A program made the position numbers and the translations under genes. Of a stretch of DNA of 36,432 bases, positions 21,345 through 31,100 are shown in pieces. The stretch spans positions 1 through 36,432 of the forward strand of contig LDIY01000035.1 in NCBI GenBank assembly GCA_001468865.1, written 5' to 3'. This DNA is from a candidate division TM6 bacterium SOIL31. Lineage in GTDB: Bacteria; Babelota; Babeliae; Babelales; Vermiphilaceae. Each line of letters begins with the position of its first letter. Position 1 is the stretch's first letter. Below the pieces are notes generated by a model that saw only the letters and a program-made list of their open reading frames with translations, searched no databases and was not told the DNA's origin.

Positions 21345-22721
21345 ATGAGTAAAAACTATTATAATAATGCCGTTTCCAATAAGCCTAGTGTTGAAAGTAT
21401 CCTAGGAAAAACACTTCCTGCTCATGGTGAAGCAGAACGAGCTGTTTTGGGAGCGCTCTTATTAAATGATGAATACATCAGTACGGTTACTGAAATTATC
21501 GTACCTGATGATTTTTATAGTCCTGCTCATAAAATGATTTATCAGGCAATTATTGATGTTTCCCAGAAGCATAAACGGGTGGATATTGTAACGCTGCAAG
21601 ATGCATTGACTAAAAAGGATCAACTTGATGCAATCGGTGGACTAGTATACCTGTTGACGTTGCAAGAGGATATCCCCTCAGTTGGATTAATTGTTCAACA
21701 TGCCACTATTATCAAAGAAAAATCGGTGTTGCGGCAGCTTATTAGCTCGGCCGCAACTATTATTACTAATTGTTACACTCAAGATCAGGATTCAATAGAC
21801 GCTGTTCTTGATGATGCAGAAAAAGTTATTTTTAATATTTCCAACAAACGATCTACCAATAGCTTTGTGCAACTTGATATCTGGTTGAAAAAGACCTTTC
21901 AGAATCTTTCTGATATAAAAAGTCATACTAAAGGTATCACGGGTGTTCCATCGGGCTTTCAACAGCTTGATCAAATGACGTCTGGTTTTCAAAACAGTGA
22001 TTTTATTGTGTTGGCAGCACGTCCTTCCATGGGTAAAACGGCACTTTCACTCTGTATAGCACTTAATGCAGCACGCAATGGTTTTTCTACTGGCATATTT
22101 TCACTTGAAATGTCTGCTGAACAGCTGACTCTTCGTCTTTTATCGGCAGAGTCAGGTATTGGTCATCATAATATTAGAAATGCAACAATTTCATCTGATG
22201 AATGGATTGATCTGACCAATGTAGCTGCTCAATTGGCGGAGATGAAAGTGTTTATTGATGATACCGCTATGCTCAATATTATGGATTTAAGAGCAAAGGC
22301 TCGTAAGCTAAAAGTTGAACATGGGTTGCAGTTTTTGGTAATAGATTATTTGCAACTTTTGCATTCCACCAAAAAACATGAAAATCGTCATCAAGAAGTT
22401 TCTGAAATATCACGATCATTAAAAGCTTTAGCGAAAGAGCTTAATATACCTATAATCGCGTTATCACAGCTTTCGCGTGCGGTTGATAGTCGTATGGATA
22501 AGCGACCAATGCTCTCTGATCTGCGTGAATCAGGAGCTATTGAGCAAGATGCCGATGTAATCATGTTTTTATACCGCGATGTGGTATATAATCCAGAAAC
22601 GGAAAATCCTGGAGTTGCTGAATGTATTATTGGAAAACACCGTAATGGACCAACTGGAACAGTATTTATGAATTATATAAGAGAAATTACTAAATTTGAG
22701 GATTCATCCGATTTTGAATAA
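21345..22721 (+). CDS. dnaB: Replicative DNA helicase
   Basis: The 458-residue hexameric 5'-3' helicase acts at the replication fork. The N-terminal domain starts near HGEAERAVLGALLLN, the Walker A loop is RPSMGKT (226-232), the Walker B region is FLVIDYLQLL, and the late motifs SDLRESGAIEQDADV and IIGKHRNGPTGTV are intact. No intein or insertion is visible. There is no strong ribosome-binding site; translation is probably coupled to rplI. Confidence 0.97.
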   Translation: MSKNYYNNAVSNKPSVESILGKTLPAHGEAERAVLGALLLNDEYISTVTEIIVPDDFYSPAHKMIYQAIIDVSQKHKRVDIVTLQDALTKKDQLDAIGGLVYLLTLQEDIPSVGLIVQHATIIKEKSVLRQLISSAATIITNCYTQDQDSIDAVLDDAEKVIFNISNKRSTNSFVQLDIWLKKTFQNLSDIKSHTKGITGVPSGFQQLDQMTSGFQNSDFIVLAARPSMGKTALSLCIALNAARNGFSTGIFSLEMSAEQLTLRLLSAESGIGHHNIRNATISSDEWIDLTNVAAQLAEMKVFIDDTAMLNIMDLRAKARKLKVEHGLQFLVIDYLQLLHSTKKHENRHQEVSEISRSLKALAKELNIPIIALSQLSRAVDSRMDKRPMLSDLRESGAIEQDADVIMFLYRDVVYNPETENPGVAECIIGKHRNGPTGTVFMNYIREITKFEDSSDFE

Positions 22722-22787
22722 ATAGCTTGTAAGTATATTTTTTTTAGATGTGGCAAAAAATAAACAAATGTTGTGGAAGGGACCATG

Positions 22788-22970
22788 ATGAAAAGCAGAT
22801 TTTTTCCAAGAAAAGATGAAATTGTTTTAAGTACGGTAACCGCATTGGTTGTTGGAGCATTAGTCTGGGTGGGGGTTGCTTCTTTTGTTGATGAAAAAAG
22901 AAGTCATTCCATTTTTAGACCATTTTCGGAAAAAGTCCCAAATCCGATGGTGACAAAAAATATACAATAA
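22788..22970 (+). CDS. Small single-pass membrane protein of unknown function
   Basis: The 60-residue protein has one hydrophobic segment (LSTVTALVVGALVWVGVASFV) and a basic, proline-containing tail. A GGAAGGG site lies six bases before the ATG at 22788; the ATG one codon earlier and a GTG at 22773 are less well placed. It lies between dnaB and ruvC on the same strand. Family not recognised. Confidence 0.6.
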   Translation: MKSRFFPRKDEIVLSTVTALVVGALVWVGVASFVDEKRSHSIFRPFSEKVPNPMVTKNIQ

Positions 22971-22981
22971 TGAGCTTTAGC

Positions 22982-23007
22982 CCCATGTATCCTAAATTCT
23001 ACATGGG
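22982..23007 (+). other. Hairpin between the small membrane protein and ruvC
   Basis: CCCATGTA (22982-22989) pairs with TACATGGG (23000-23007). No T run follows, so it is not a clear terminator; it may be an mRNA processing or weak attenuation site. Confidence 0.35.
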
Positions 23008-23034
23008 ATCCCGTACAAGAAAAAAGGAAAAAGA

Positions 23035-23526
23035 GTGGTAATCTTAGGTATAGATCCGGGATTTAGATTTGCAGGTTTTGGTATTTTAAAAAAAGAAGGG
23101 CGCCAAGCCCTTCTTTTAGATTATGGACATCTTACAATGTCATCCTCTGATAGTTTAGTGATTCGCGTTGGTGAGTTTCATGATTTTTTTGAGGAAAAAA
23201 TAGTTGCTTGGGGAGTTACAGTAATTGCACTCGAAACACCGTTTCTAGGTAAAAATGCTCAAAATTTTTTAAAATTGGGGTATTTAAGAGGAATATTGTA
23301 TCTCCTTGCTCATAAGCATCAAACAACTATCCAGGAATTTGCACCGACTGAAGTAAAACAATCAGTTACTGGTTTTGGTGGCGCTTCAAAAGATCAAGTT
23401 GCGCGTGTCATATTGCAACTATTTCCTGGTATGGAGGTACCTAAAAAAGAAGACGTTACTGATGCCTTAGCGGTCACATTGTGTGGATTATGGGCAAGTA
23501 ATCAAAATAGTTTTTTAACGAAGTAG
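23035..23526 (+). CDS. ruvC: Holliday junction resolvase RuvC
   Basis: The 163-residue endonuclease cuts Holliday junctions as a dimer together with RuvAB. The four acidic metal-binding residues are in place: D7 in GIDPG, E67 in ALETPF, D140 and D143 in EDVTDALAV. The segment KQSVTGFGGASKDQV is also typical. The GTG start at 23035 follows AAGGA. It ends the plus-strand run and is followed by a long hairpin terminator. Confidence 0.95.
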   Translation: MVILGIDPGFRFAGFGILKKEGRQALLLDYGHLTMSSSDSLVIRVGEFHDFFEEKIVAWGVTVIALETPFLGKNAQNFLKLGYLRGILYLLAHKHQTTIQEFAPTEVKQSVTGFGGASKDQVARVILQLFPGMEVPKKEDVTDALAVTLCGLWASNQNSFLTK

Positions 23527-23531
23527 CTATA

Positions 23532-23573
23532 AAAAAGAAAACAGCTCCAAAAAATGGGAGCTGTTTTCTTTTT
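23532..23573. terminator. Bidirectional terminator between ruvC and fibre gene A
   Basis: A 17-bp stem (23532-23548 with 23557-23573) around an 8-base loop, with A-rich and T-rich ends serving both strands. Confidence 0.85.
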
Positions 23574-23588
23574 ATTCTGTAATTATTT

Positions 23589-25274
23589 TTATGCTCGAGC
23601 TTCAAGTTGTGCAACACGATTATTAAGTGCTTCAATGCTTGCTTGATGTTTTTGTACTTCATTTAATAGAAGGACTGGCAACACTTGATAGCGTACTGCA
23701 AATGGTTGATTGTTAGCATCATAAACAACTAATGATGGGAATACTTCAGCAACTTCTTGTGCAATCAAACCGTAATGCATGTCTTTTTTGTTGTCATTTT
23801 TGTATGAGAAGACTACTGGATTAAGATCATATATTTTTGCTGAATCCATACCCATATTCGATATATTTTCTTTAAATTCTGCAGATGAAACTACTGTTCC
23901 TAATTTACCAGTCGCATCAACTTCCACCGGTAAACCACCTAATCCTACTGCACTACCAAAAATACCTTGAATGTAGGTTTCAATTTGAGTCAATAATGTT
24001 CCGATTCTAATAAATCCTGTTTCATTTGCGGTACCCGGATGCGCAATATAAACATTATCGTTACCAGTAACCAGAAGATCTCCTGCATTTGTACCAATTG
24101 CAATATTATTAGATCCTGTACTTGAATCCAAAGCACCTGAACCAACAGCAACATTATTTGATCCGCTGACGTTTGTATTTAAAGCTCCTATACCGACGGA
24201 AGTATTTGCATCACCACTTACATTTGAGGCTAAAGACGCGAGTCCAACAGCAGTATTTGCACTACCAGTTTGATTTGATATCAGAGAAACAAATCCCACG
24301 GCAACATTGGCACTTCCTGAAAGATTGCTAAGAAGAGACAGGGCGCCATTGGCGGTATTGACAGAACCATTTTGATTTGATGCAAGAGCTGCCAGCCCTG
24401 ATGCGGTATTATAAGAACCACCGGTATTTGAAGTTAAAGCAGCGGTACCCACGCCGGTATTATTAATACCTGTTACAACAAAATTACCTGCACCAGAACC
24501 AAGAAACGTATTATTTATTCCAAAATTACTCATAAAAGGAATACCATTTTTATTAATATTACCAACGGCAGCGCTAGAAGAATCATTCATATTAATATTA
24601 CATCCAACGGTTAAATCGCAATCAACCACTTCCTCAGCTACGGTCAAGGTGCCTTCAATAACAACATTATCTTCAAAGAGTACATCATCCTTAAACTTAA
24701 CATCATCTTTAAAGGTAACATCGTCTTTGAATTCAACATCTTTAAAGAATTTTGCTGAGTTTAATACATAAAGCTTTTCTCTTATTTTGATTGTATCGCA
24801 ACGGCGAGAGATATTTTGCTCTTCTTCAGAAGAATTTTTGGTAATGGATTCAAGTAGAGAAGGAAGATCAACCACTAATTGACCATTAGTAACGGCGTCT
24901 ACCACAGAATTAAGCGTTGTATTAAGTTGTTCTATTTGATTGCTATTTAATTTTCTATAAACTTCATTCAATATTTTTTCAGCGTGCATAAGCGCTTCAA
25001 CAATTGCATCTTTTCTGCCAATAGAAAAGCCATCATTAATATGACGATGAAGTTGCCAAAGTGGTGAGTTTCGATCTTTGTCAAATTGACTAATCTGTTC
25101 CACCACTTCTGCCATTTTACTACGGTGCTTATCGCAATAAATGTATGATTCACGAGTATTATTGATAAGTTCATATTTTTCTATCTCATTAATAGAAGAG
25201 GATGCAAAAGAGAGTAAAGGCAGGACCAGTGTTGCTGCTAAAAAACGATACTGTAATGAGAAAACCATCTTCAT
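23589..25274 (-). CDS. Fibre protein A: secreted YadA-head-like repeats with Peptidase_S74 chaperone
   Basis: The 561-residue protein has a signal peptide (FLAATLVLPLLSFASS), a helical N-domain shared with three paralogues (about 43-130, with the mark HINDGFSIG at 78-86), hexad repeats of FKDDV type (177-205), a GCNINMN block (224-230), about nine repeats of roughly 17 residues (NTAVG...AL..N..G, about 255-405), and a C-terminal Peptidase_S74 domain (from about 462). S463 and K468 have the Ser-x4-Lys spacing of the endosialidase-type self-cleaving chaperone. RVAQLEARA ends a short coiled coil. By family knowledge the chaperone helps trimerisation and is then released. AAGGAG precedes the ATG at 25274. 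Tail-spike use is unlikely, because of the signal peptide and the absence of phage genes. Confidence 0.85.
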   Translation of the reverse strand: MKMVFSLQYRFLAATLVLPLLSFASSSINEIEKYELINNTRESYIYCDKHRSKMAEVVEQISQFDKDRNSPLWQLHRHINDGFSIGRKDAIVEALMHAEKILNEVYRKLNSNQIEQLNTTLNSVVDAVTNGQLVVDLPSLLESITKNSSEEEQNISRRCDTIKIREKLYVLNSAKFFKDVEFKDDVTFKDDVKFKDDVLFEDNVVIEGTLTVAEEVVDCDLTVGCNINMNDSSSAAVGNINKNGIPFMSNFGINNTFLGSGAGNFVVTGINNTGVGTAALTSNTGGSYNTASGLAALASNQNGSVNTANGALSLLSNLSGSANVAVGFVSLISNQTGSANTAVGLASLASNVSGDANTSVGIGALNTNVSGSNNVAVGSGALDSSTGSNNIAIGTNAGDLLVTGNDNVYIAHPGTANETGFIRIGTLLTQIETYIQGIFGSAVGLGGLPVEVDATGKLGTVVSSAEFKENISNMGMDSAKIYDLNPVVFSYKNDNKKDMHYGLIAQEVAEVFPSLVVYDANNQPFAVRYQVLPVLLLNEVQKHQASIEALNNRVAQLEARA

Positions 25275-25367
25275 AAAAACTCCTTTTTGGAGGGTATAAA
25301 AATACTATCAGGTTACTTCTAACAAAGGTTCTGCGATAAAGGCAATAATTGTAATATTTATATTTTA

Positions 25368-25397
25368 TTGACTCTGTAATTTTATTTTTGTTACATA
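25368..25397 (+). promoter_or_regulatory. Candidate promoter of fibre gene B
   Basis: TTGACT (25368-25373) lies 18 bp before a weak TACATA (25392-25397), leaving a leader of about 40 bases to the ATG at 25444. The region is AT-rich and the -10 is poor. Confidence 0.3.
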
Positions 25398-25443
25398 AAA
25401 ATAGCTCTTCTCGTAGAAAAATGTTAAAAAAAAGGATTTGCGT

Positions 25444-28023
25444 ATGAAGAATTTTCGATTGATTAACTCTTGTTTTACTTTCTTTGCAATAAGTTTCTTA
25501 TTGCTACCGTTCCGTTTGCACTCTATTGAAATGGCTTATATTTCTCCAGAAGAACTGCATGAAGTTTTAGATAATCCGGACATGCATTATGTTTATATGG
25601 GAAAAGAATTTAGTCAATTATACGAAGTAATTTCACGTATTAATGATTTAGAAGATAACAAAGACTCATTATTACTAGAACTAAAAAAACATATTGATGA
25701 AGGATTTTCTATAGGTTTATATTCAGCTGTTCTTGAAACACTTGAATATGCACACCGAACTTTAGAAGAGAATGCTGAAACTCTTAATCCAGAAGATATA
25801 CAAGATATCGAACAAACTCTTGATATTGTTATCAACCAAGTAGTCAACGATTCACTTACTGTCAACACAAAACAAATATCTCCATCATCTTTACTTATCG
25901 ATATGGAAGATAAGGAAATGATTCAACGTTGCGGGTTTAATCAAGGCTGTCCTCCTGAAAGATGTTGCGCTCCAACAGAGTGCAAGGTTGTCAGAGTGAG
26001 AGAAAAATTGGATGTATTTGAAAATGCTCTCTTTAGAAAAAACGTTGAAATAGATCGTAAATTAAAAGTATATGGAAAATCTACATTTAAGGACAAAGTT
26101 AAGTTTGAAGATCATGTTAAATTTGAAGATGACGTCAAATTTAAAGAGGATGTTCTTATAGAAGGAGATTTGACAGTTGATGGTACGGTAACCTTTAATG
26201 GTCCTATCTCAGGATTGACTATTATCGATGTTGTTATTGAAACTCTTTCTGCTACTGACATTGTAGTTCAAAACTTATCAGCGACAGATGCATTTATCGA
26301 TAATTTATCAGTCAATGATCTTGCTGTTGCAAATTGTATTAGCAACTTATGTGTTACTAATTTATCTGTTACTGATTTAAATGTTGCAAATTGTGTAACA
26401 AGCCTTTGCGTTAACAGTTTGTCTGTTGTTGATGAAACAGTCAGTGGAACCTTATCCGTTAATAATGAGATTGCTCAAAACTTATCGGTAACTAATGCCA
26501 CCGTAGATAATCTTACGGTGAATAACTGTATGGCGAGTTTGTGCGTTAATGATTTTTCAGCAGTTGATGCGTCTATAAGTGGTACACTTTCCGTTACCAA
26601 TGCGGTTATTAGTAATCTCAGTGTTACTGATGTAGTAATAGTAGGATGTATAGCAGAAGCATGCGTACTTTCTTTATCAGTTGTTGATGAAGTAGTGACG
26701 GGTACATTATCAGTTGCTGATGAATTTGTTGTTGATTTATCCGCGACCAATGCGACTATCGATAATCTCACGGTAACTAACTGTGTAGCAAGCCTTTGTG
26801 TTGATAGCTTATCAGTTGTTGATGAAGTAATAACGGGTACATTATCAGTTGAAGATGAATTTGCCGTAAATTTATCAGTAACTAATGCTACTATCGATAA
26901 TCTTACGGTGACGAATTGTATTCCGGATCTTTGCGTTGTTGATCTCTCGGTAACTGATATTTTTGCTGGTAGTTTATCGTTGTGCGATTTAATAGTTAGT
27001 TGCGATATCTTTATGAATAATAGTACGAGTCCTGCTATCGGTAATATCATGAAAAATGGTAACCGCTTCCTCCATAACTTTGGAACAGATAATACTTTTG
27101 TTGGTGTCAATTCCGGTAACTTTACTACAACCGGCGCTGAAAACGTAGGAATTGGTCGTAACGCATTGTTCTCAAATACAACAGGATTTGACGATACAGC
27201 AGTTGGTGCGTTCTCAATGAATACTAATACAATTGGTGCTAATAACGCAGCGTATGGTTCATTTTCATTAGTAAATAATACTCAAGGTAATGCCAATGTT
27301 GCTCTTGGTGCCTTTTCGCTCGTAACTAATACAACTGGTTCTGGAAATACGGCCGTTGGATTCCAAGCAGGATATAATTTAGCTACTGGTATTAATAACG
27401 TCTTTTTGGGTAACAATGCAGGGCTTAACCTGACCAATGGTTCTACCAATGTTCTCCTCGGGTTCAATGCTGGTTTAAACTTAATAACAGGTAACGACAA
27501 TATTTATATATCAAATGCAGGTGTTCCAATTGAAAGTGGAGCTATCAGAATTGGTACATCACCAACACAAACTACAGCGTTTATTCAGGGAATCTTTGGT
27601 ACAGCAGTTGGTGGAACTGGTATACAAGTGTTTGTTGATGCGAATGGTCAACTGGGCACTGTTGTTTCTTCAGAAAGATTTAAGCATGACATTGAAACTA
27701 TGGGAGATGTTTCAGAAAGCATTTACCAGCTTCGCCCCGTAACGTTTGTTTACAACGAAGATGAAACAAATACAACACAATATGGTTTAATTGCAGAAGA
27801 AACAGAAAAAATATTTCCGCCGCTTGTAGTACACGATGAAGAAGGAAAACCGTATACGGTACGTTATCATTTATTACCGGTATTGCTCTTAAATGAAATT
27901 CAAAAATTAAAAGGTACTGTGGAAAATCAAGGATCTGCTATTGAACAGCTCCAACTTGATAATCTTATGCTTCATGATGCAATTGGAAAAGTGATGGAAA
28001 GCCTTAGTTTCTACAGCAAATAA
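25444..28023 (+). CDS. Fibre protein B: secreted, Cys-paired LSV repeats plus Peptidase_S74 chaperone
   Basis: The ATG at 25444 has AAGGA seven bases upstream; the TTG at 25438 is less likely. The 859-residue protein has a signal peptide, the shared N-domain (about 35-130; HIDEGFSIG), a Cys-rich spot (CPPERCCAPTEC near 175-186), FEDHVKFEDDVKF hexads, and then a long run of imperfect LSV-type repeats (about 268-515), in which six Cys-x4-Cys pairs recur (for example NCISNLC, NCVASLC). About eight 17-residue YadA-like repeats follow (about 547-685). The S74 domain has S742 and K747 and is followed by a coiled coil. Divergent from fibre A and co-oriented with fibre C, with a terminator after it. 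Probable trimeric surface or released fibre. Confidence 0.85.
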   Translation: MKNFRLINSCFTFFAISFLLLPFRLHSIEMAYISPEELHEVLDNPDMHYVYMGKEFSQLYEVISRINDLEDNKDSLLLELKKHIDEGFSIGLYSAVLETLEYAHRTLEENAETLNPEDIQDIEQTLDIVINQVVNDSLTVNTKQISPSSLLIDMEDKEMIQRCGFNQGCPPERCCAPTECKVVRVREKLDVFENALFRKNVEIDRKLKVYGKSTFKDKVKFEDHVKFEDDVKFKEDVLIEGDLTVDGTVTFNGPISGLTIIDVVIETLSATDIVVQNLSATDAFIDNLSVNDLAVANCISNLCVTNLSVTDLNVANCVTSLCVNSLSVVDETVSGTLSVNNEIAQNLSVTNATVDNLTVNNCMASLCVNDFSAVDASISGTLSVTNAVISNLSVTDVVIVGCIAEACVLSLSVVDEVVTGTLSVADEFVVDLSATNATIDNLTVTNCVASLCVDSLSVVDEVITGTLSVEDEFAVNLSVTNATIDNLTVTNCIPDLCVVDLSVTDIFAGSLSLCDLIVSCDIFMNNSTSPAIGNIMKNGNRFLHNFGTDNTFVGVNSGNFTTTGAENVGIGRNALFSNTTGFDDTAVGAFSMNTNTIGANNAAYGSFSLVNNTQGNANVALGAFSLVTNTTGSGNTAVGFQAGYNLATGINNVFLGNNAGLNLTNGSTNVLLGFNAGLNLITGNDNIYISNAGVPIESGAIRIGTSPTQTTAFIQGIFGTAVGGTGIQVFVDANGQLGTVVSSERFKHDIETMGDVSESIYQLRPVTFVYNEDETNTTQYGLIAEETEKIFPPLVVHDEEGKPYTVRYHLLPVLLLNEIQKLKGTVENQGSAIEQLQLDNLMLHDAIGKVMESLSFYSK
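26245..26990 (+). repeat. LSV-type repeat region in fibre gene B
   Basis: Segments with the pattern NLSVTN-ATIDNLTV-(T/N)NC-x4-C-x3-LSVVDE-x-x-x-GTLSV recur. The DNA copies are diverged but recognisable, for example the two near-identical runs at about 26745-26860 and 26865-26950. A shorter version occurs in fibre gene C at about 28855-29310. Confidence 0.75.
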
Positions 28024-28037
28024 ATTCATAAACAATA

Positions 28038-28073
28038 AAAAAGGGCAGCGGTTTAGTAATCGCTGCCCTTTTT
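28038..28073 (+). terminator. Terminator after fibre gene B
   Basis: GGGCAGCG and CGCTGCCC form the core of a 13-bp stem (28038-28050 with 28061-28073) with A-run and T-run flanks. Confidence 0.85.
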
Positions 28074-28163
28074 ATTTATTTATTGCTTTAGATATATAAC
28101 TTTTGTTAAAAAATAGTGGACTTTTTATCGATAAAAATGCGTCTCATTAAAAAAGGGTTATGT

Positions 28164-31100
28164 ATGAATATATTTCAATTTAAAAGACATTGTGCTTTTT
28201 TTATTTCTTTGTCGCTCATATTTCCTCCGTCTTTGTTAGTGGCCGGTCCCCGAAATATGTCGCAGGCCGAAGCAAAAATAATAGAAGAAAATTCTGATAA
28301 TAATTATGTATATATCTCACGTGATCATAGTAACATGTATGATATCATCGTAGAAATAGGTTTATTGGATAAAGACAAAACTTCTCCCCTCCACGAATTG
28401 CGCGAACATATTGAAAATGGTTTTTCGATAGGACTATCTGATTCTGTTCTTGAGGTACTTGAATATGCGGAATCATTTTTGAAACACAAACGTAAATCGT
28501 CTCATAAAAAACACGCATCTAAAAGACTGTATACTGACCTGAAAACATTAATACAGAGTATCAAAAAAGGAAATCTTGCAGTTGATCGATGCTGTCCTGA
28601 GGAAAAGGTAAAATGCTTTGACACTATCACCTGTCTTAATGTGTTAAATAAAGCCATTTTTAATAGAAGCGTGAGAATCGGTAAAAATTTAGAAGTAGAT
28701 AAAAATACGGTTCTGAATGGCAAACTCACGGTATATGGAACAGCGGATTTTAAACAACCAGTTCTGTTTGAAGGCGGTGTAACAATCCAAAATGATGTTG
28801 TTATTGAAGATAATTTAACCATTAATGATTCAATTATTGCCAATAATATAGTTACTGAAACACTATCTGCTGTTGATGCCACTATTGATAATCTGACCGT
28901 CACTAATTGTATAGCAAGCGCGTGCATTAGTAGTCTCTCTCTTGTTGATCTTACGGTGAATACATTGTCGGTTAATGATGCCTTTATCAATAACGCATCT
29001 ATCGGCAATGCTGTTATACTTACACTTTCTTCTGTTGATGGATCTATTGACCATTTATCCGTGCTCGATCTGACTGCGCAAAGCATTTCTACCGTTGATT
29101 TATTTGCTCAAAATCTCTCTGTTTCAGATACCATTGTAGGAACATTATCAGTGACCGATTTGGTAGCAGATAACATTTCTACAATTGACTTATTTGCTGA
29201 ACATTTATCGGGAACCGATGGATTTATTGGTACGCTTTCTGTTACTGATTTTTTTGCAGATAATGCATCAATAGATAACATTTCGGTGACGACTCTTACT
29301 GCAGCAGATGAACTTGTTGTTGGTTGTGATTTAACCGTAGGATGTAACATTAATATGCAACCTTCAGTAAGTCCTGCGATAGGAAATATTCTTAAATGTG
29401 ATCTTCCGTTTATTCATAATTATGGTATCAGTAATACTTTTGTTGGAATTAATGCCGGTAATTTTACCATGACGGGCGCTGGTAACAATAATGGCTTTGG
29501 CCTAAATGCATTGCGTGGTAATGTTTCGGGAGCATACAATGTTGCCATTGGCGTTGATTCTCTTCGCGAAAACGTTGGAGGATCACGCAATACTGCCGTG
29601 GGAGATTTTACCTTAAATAGTAATACGAATGGTTCAGATGATATTGCTATTGGGTATAGTGCTTTACGATTCAATACATTAGGTTTAGATAATGTAGCTG
29701 TTGGTAATTACGCTTTAGAATTCAACACTACTGGATCAGAAAATATCGCGGTTGGTAATCATGCGCTTGAAAATAATTCGACAGGTGTGCAGAACGTAGC
29801 TGTTGGTTTCAATGCTTTAGAAAGCAATACAACAGGTTCAGTGAATGTTGCATTCGGTACCAATGCTTTGATGGATAATGTAACTGGTGTATTCAATGTT
29901 GGTGTTGGTAATTTTGCATTAGAGAGCAGCACTTCAGCTATAGCTAACGTTGCGGTTGGTAACTTTGCATTAGCAGCAAATACTACAGGGGTTGACAATG
30001 TTGCGGTTGGTAATTTTGCATTAGAATTCAATACGGTAGGCAGTGATAACACCGCTGTAGGTAATTTTGCATTGGTTGCAAATACCGTTGGTGTTGCCAA
30101 CACAGCTGTAGGTAATCATGCATTAGAATCGAATATAAATGGGTTTGAAAACGTTGCAGTTGGATTCAGGACACTTTCAGCTAATACTGCTGGAGCAAGA
30201 AACATTGCTGTTGGTAACACAGCATTGTTATCCAATACGGTAGGTGTTGACAATATTGCAATGGGTACTCATGCATTAGGATCAAATACTATAGGGTTTT
30301 CAAATATAGCAATTGGTAATTTTGCATTAGAATCAAATACGAGCGGAGCAAATAATATAGCAATGGGTACTGATGCACTCCAAGCGAATACAACGGGACT
30401 CTTCAATGTGGCAGTAGGAACAAATGCGTTAATGGATAATCTTGAATCAGTAAACGCCGCATTTGGTACTAATGCATTAATGGATAATACAACAGGATTT
30501 TTTAATACTGCAATTGGTAATTTTACCTTAGTTTCCAATATTAGTGGTGTACAAAATACCGCAGTTGGTACTTTCGCTTCTCCTGCAGCAGATGCTGATG
30601 ATAATATTGCAATCGGATATCGAGTGCTATTCTCAAATATCGATGGAGATAAAAGTGTTGCGGTGGGAAATTTTGCCTTAGAAACAATAGAAGGAGGTTC
30701 TGTCACTGTCGTTGACCCGATCGATGGATCAGACCTTGTTATTACGGGTGATGAAAGTGTCGCTATTGGATATGGAGCATTGCAACACACGGAGATAGGA
30801 CACAATACAGCATGCGGAACATTTGCCTTACAATCAAATATAGATGGTTTTAGTAATACTGCAGTTGGATATAAAGCTCTCACATCTAATGATGTAGGAT
30901 TAGCTAATACTGCTGTTGGAAATGTTGCGTTGGAATTTAATTTAGGGGGATTAAACAATACTGCATGTGGAGCGAGTGCATTACGATTCAATACCATAGG
31001 AAGAAGTAATACAGCATGTGGTTCTGGGGCGCTAGCATTTAATACGCTGGGACAAAGTAATACAGCATGCGGATCTTCTGCTTCAAAATTTAATACAATA

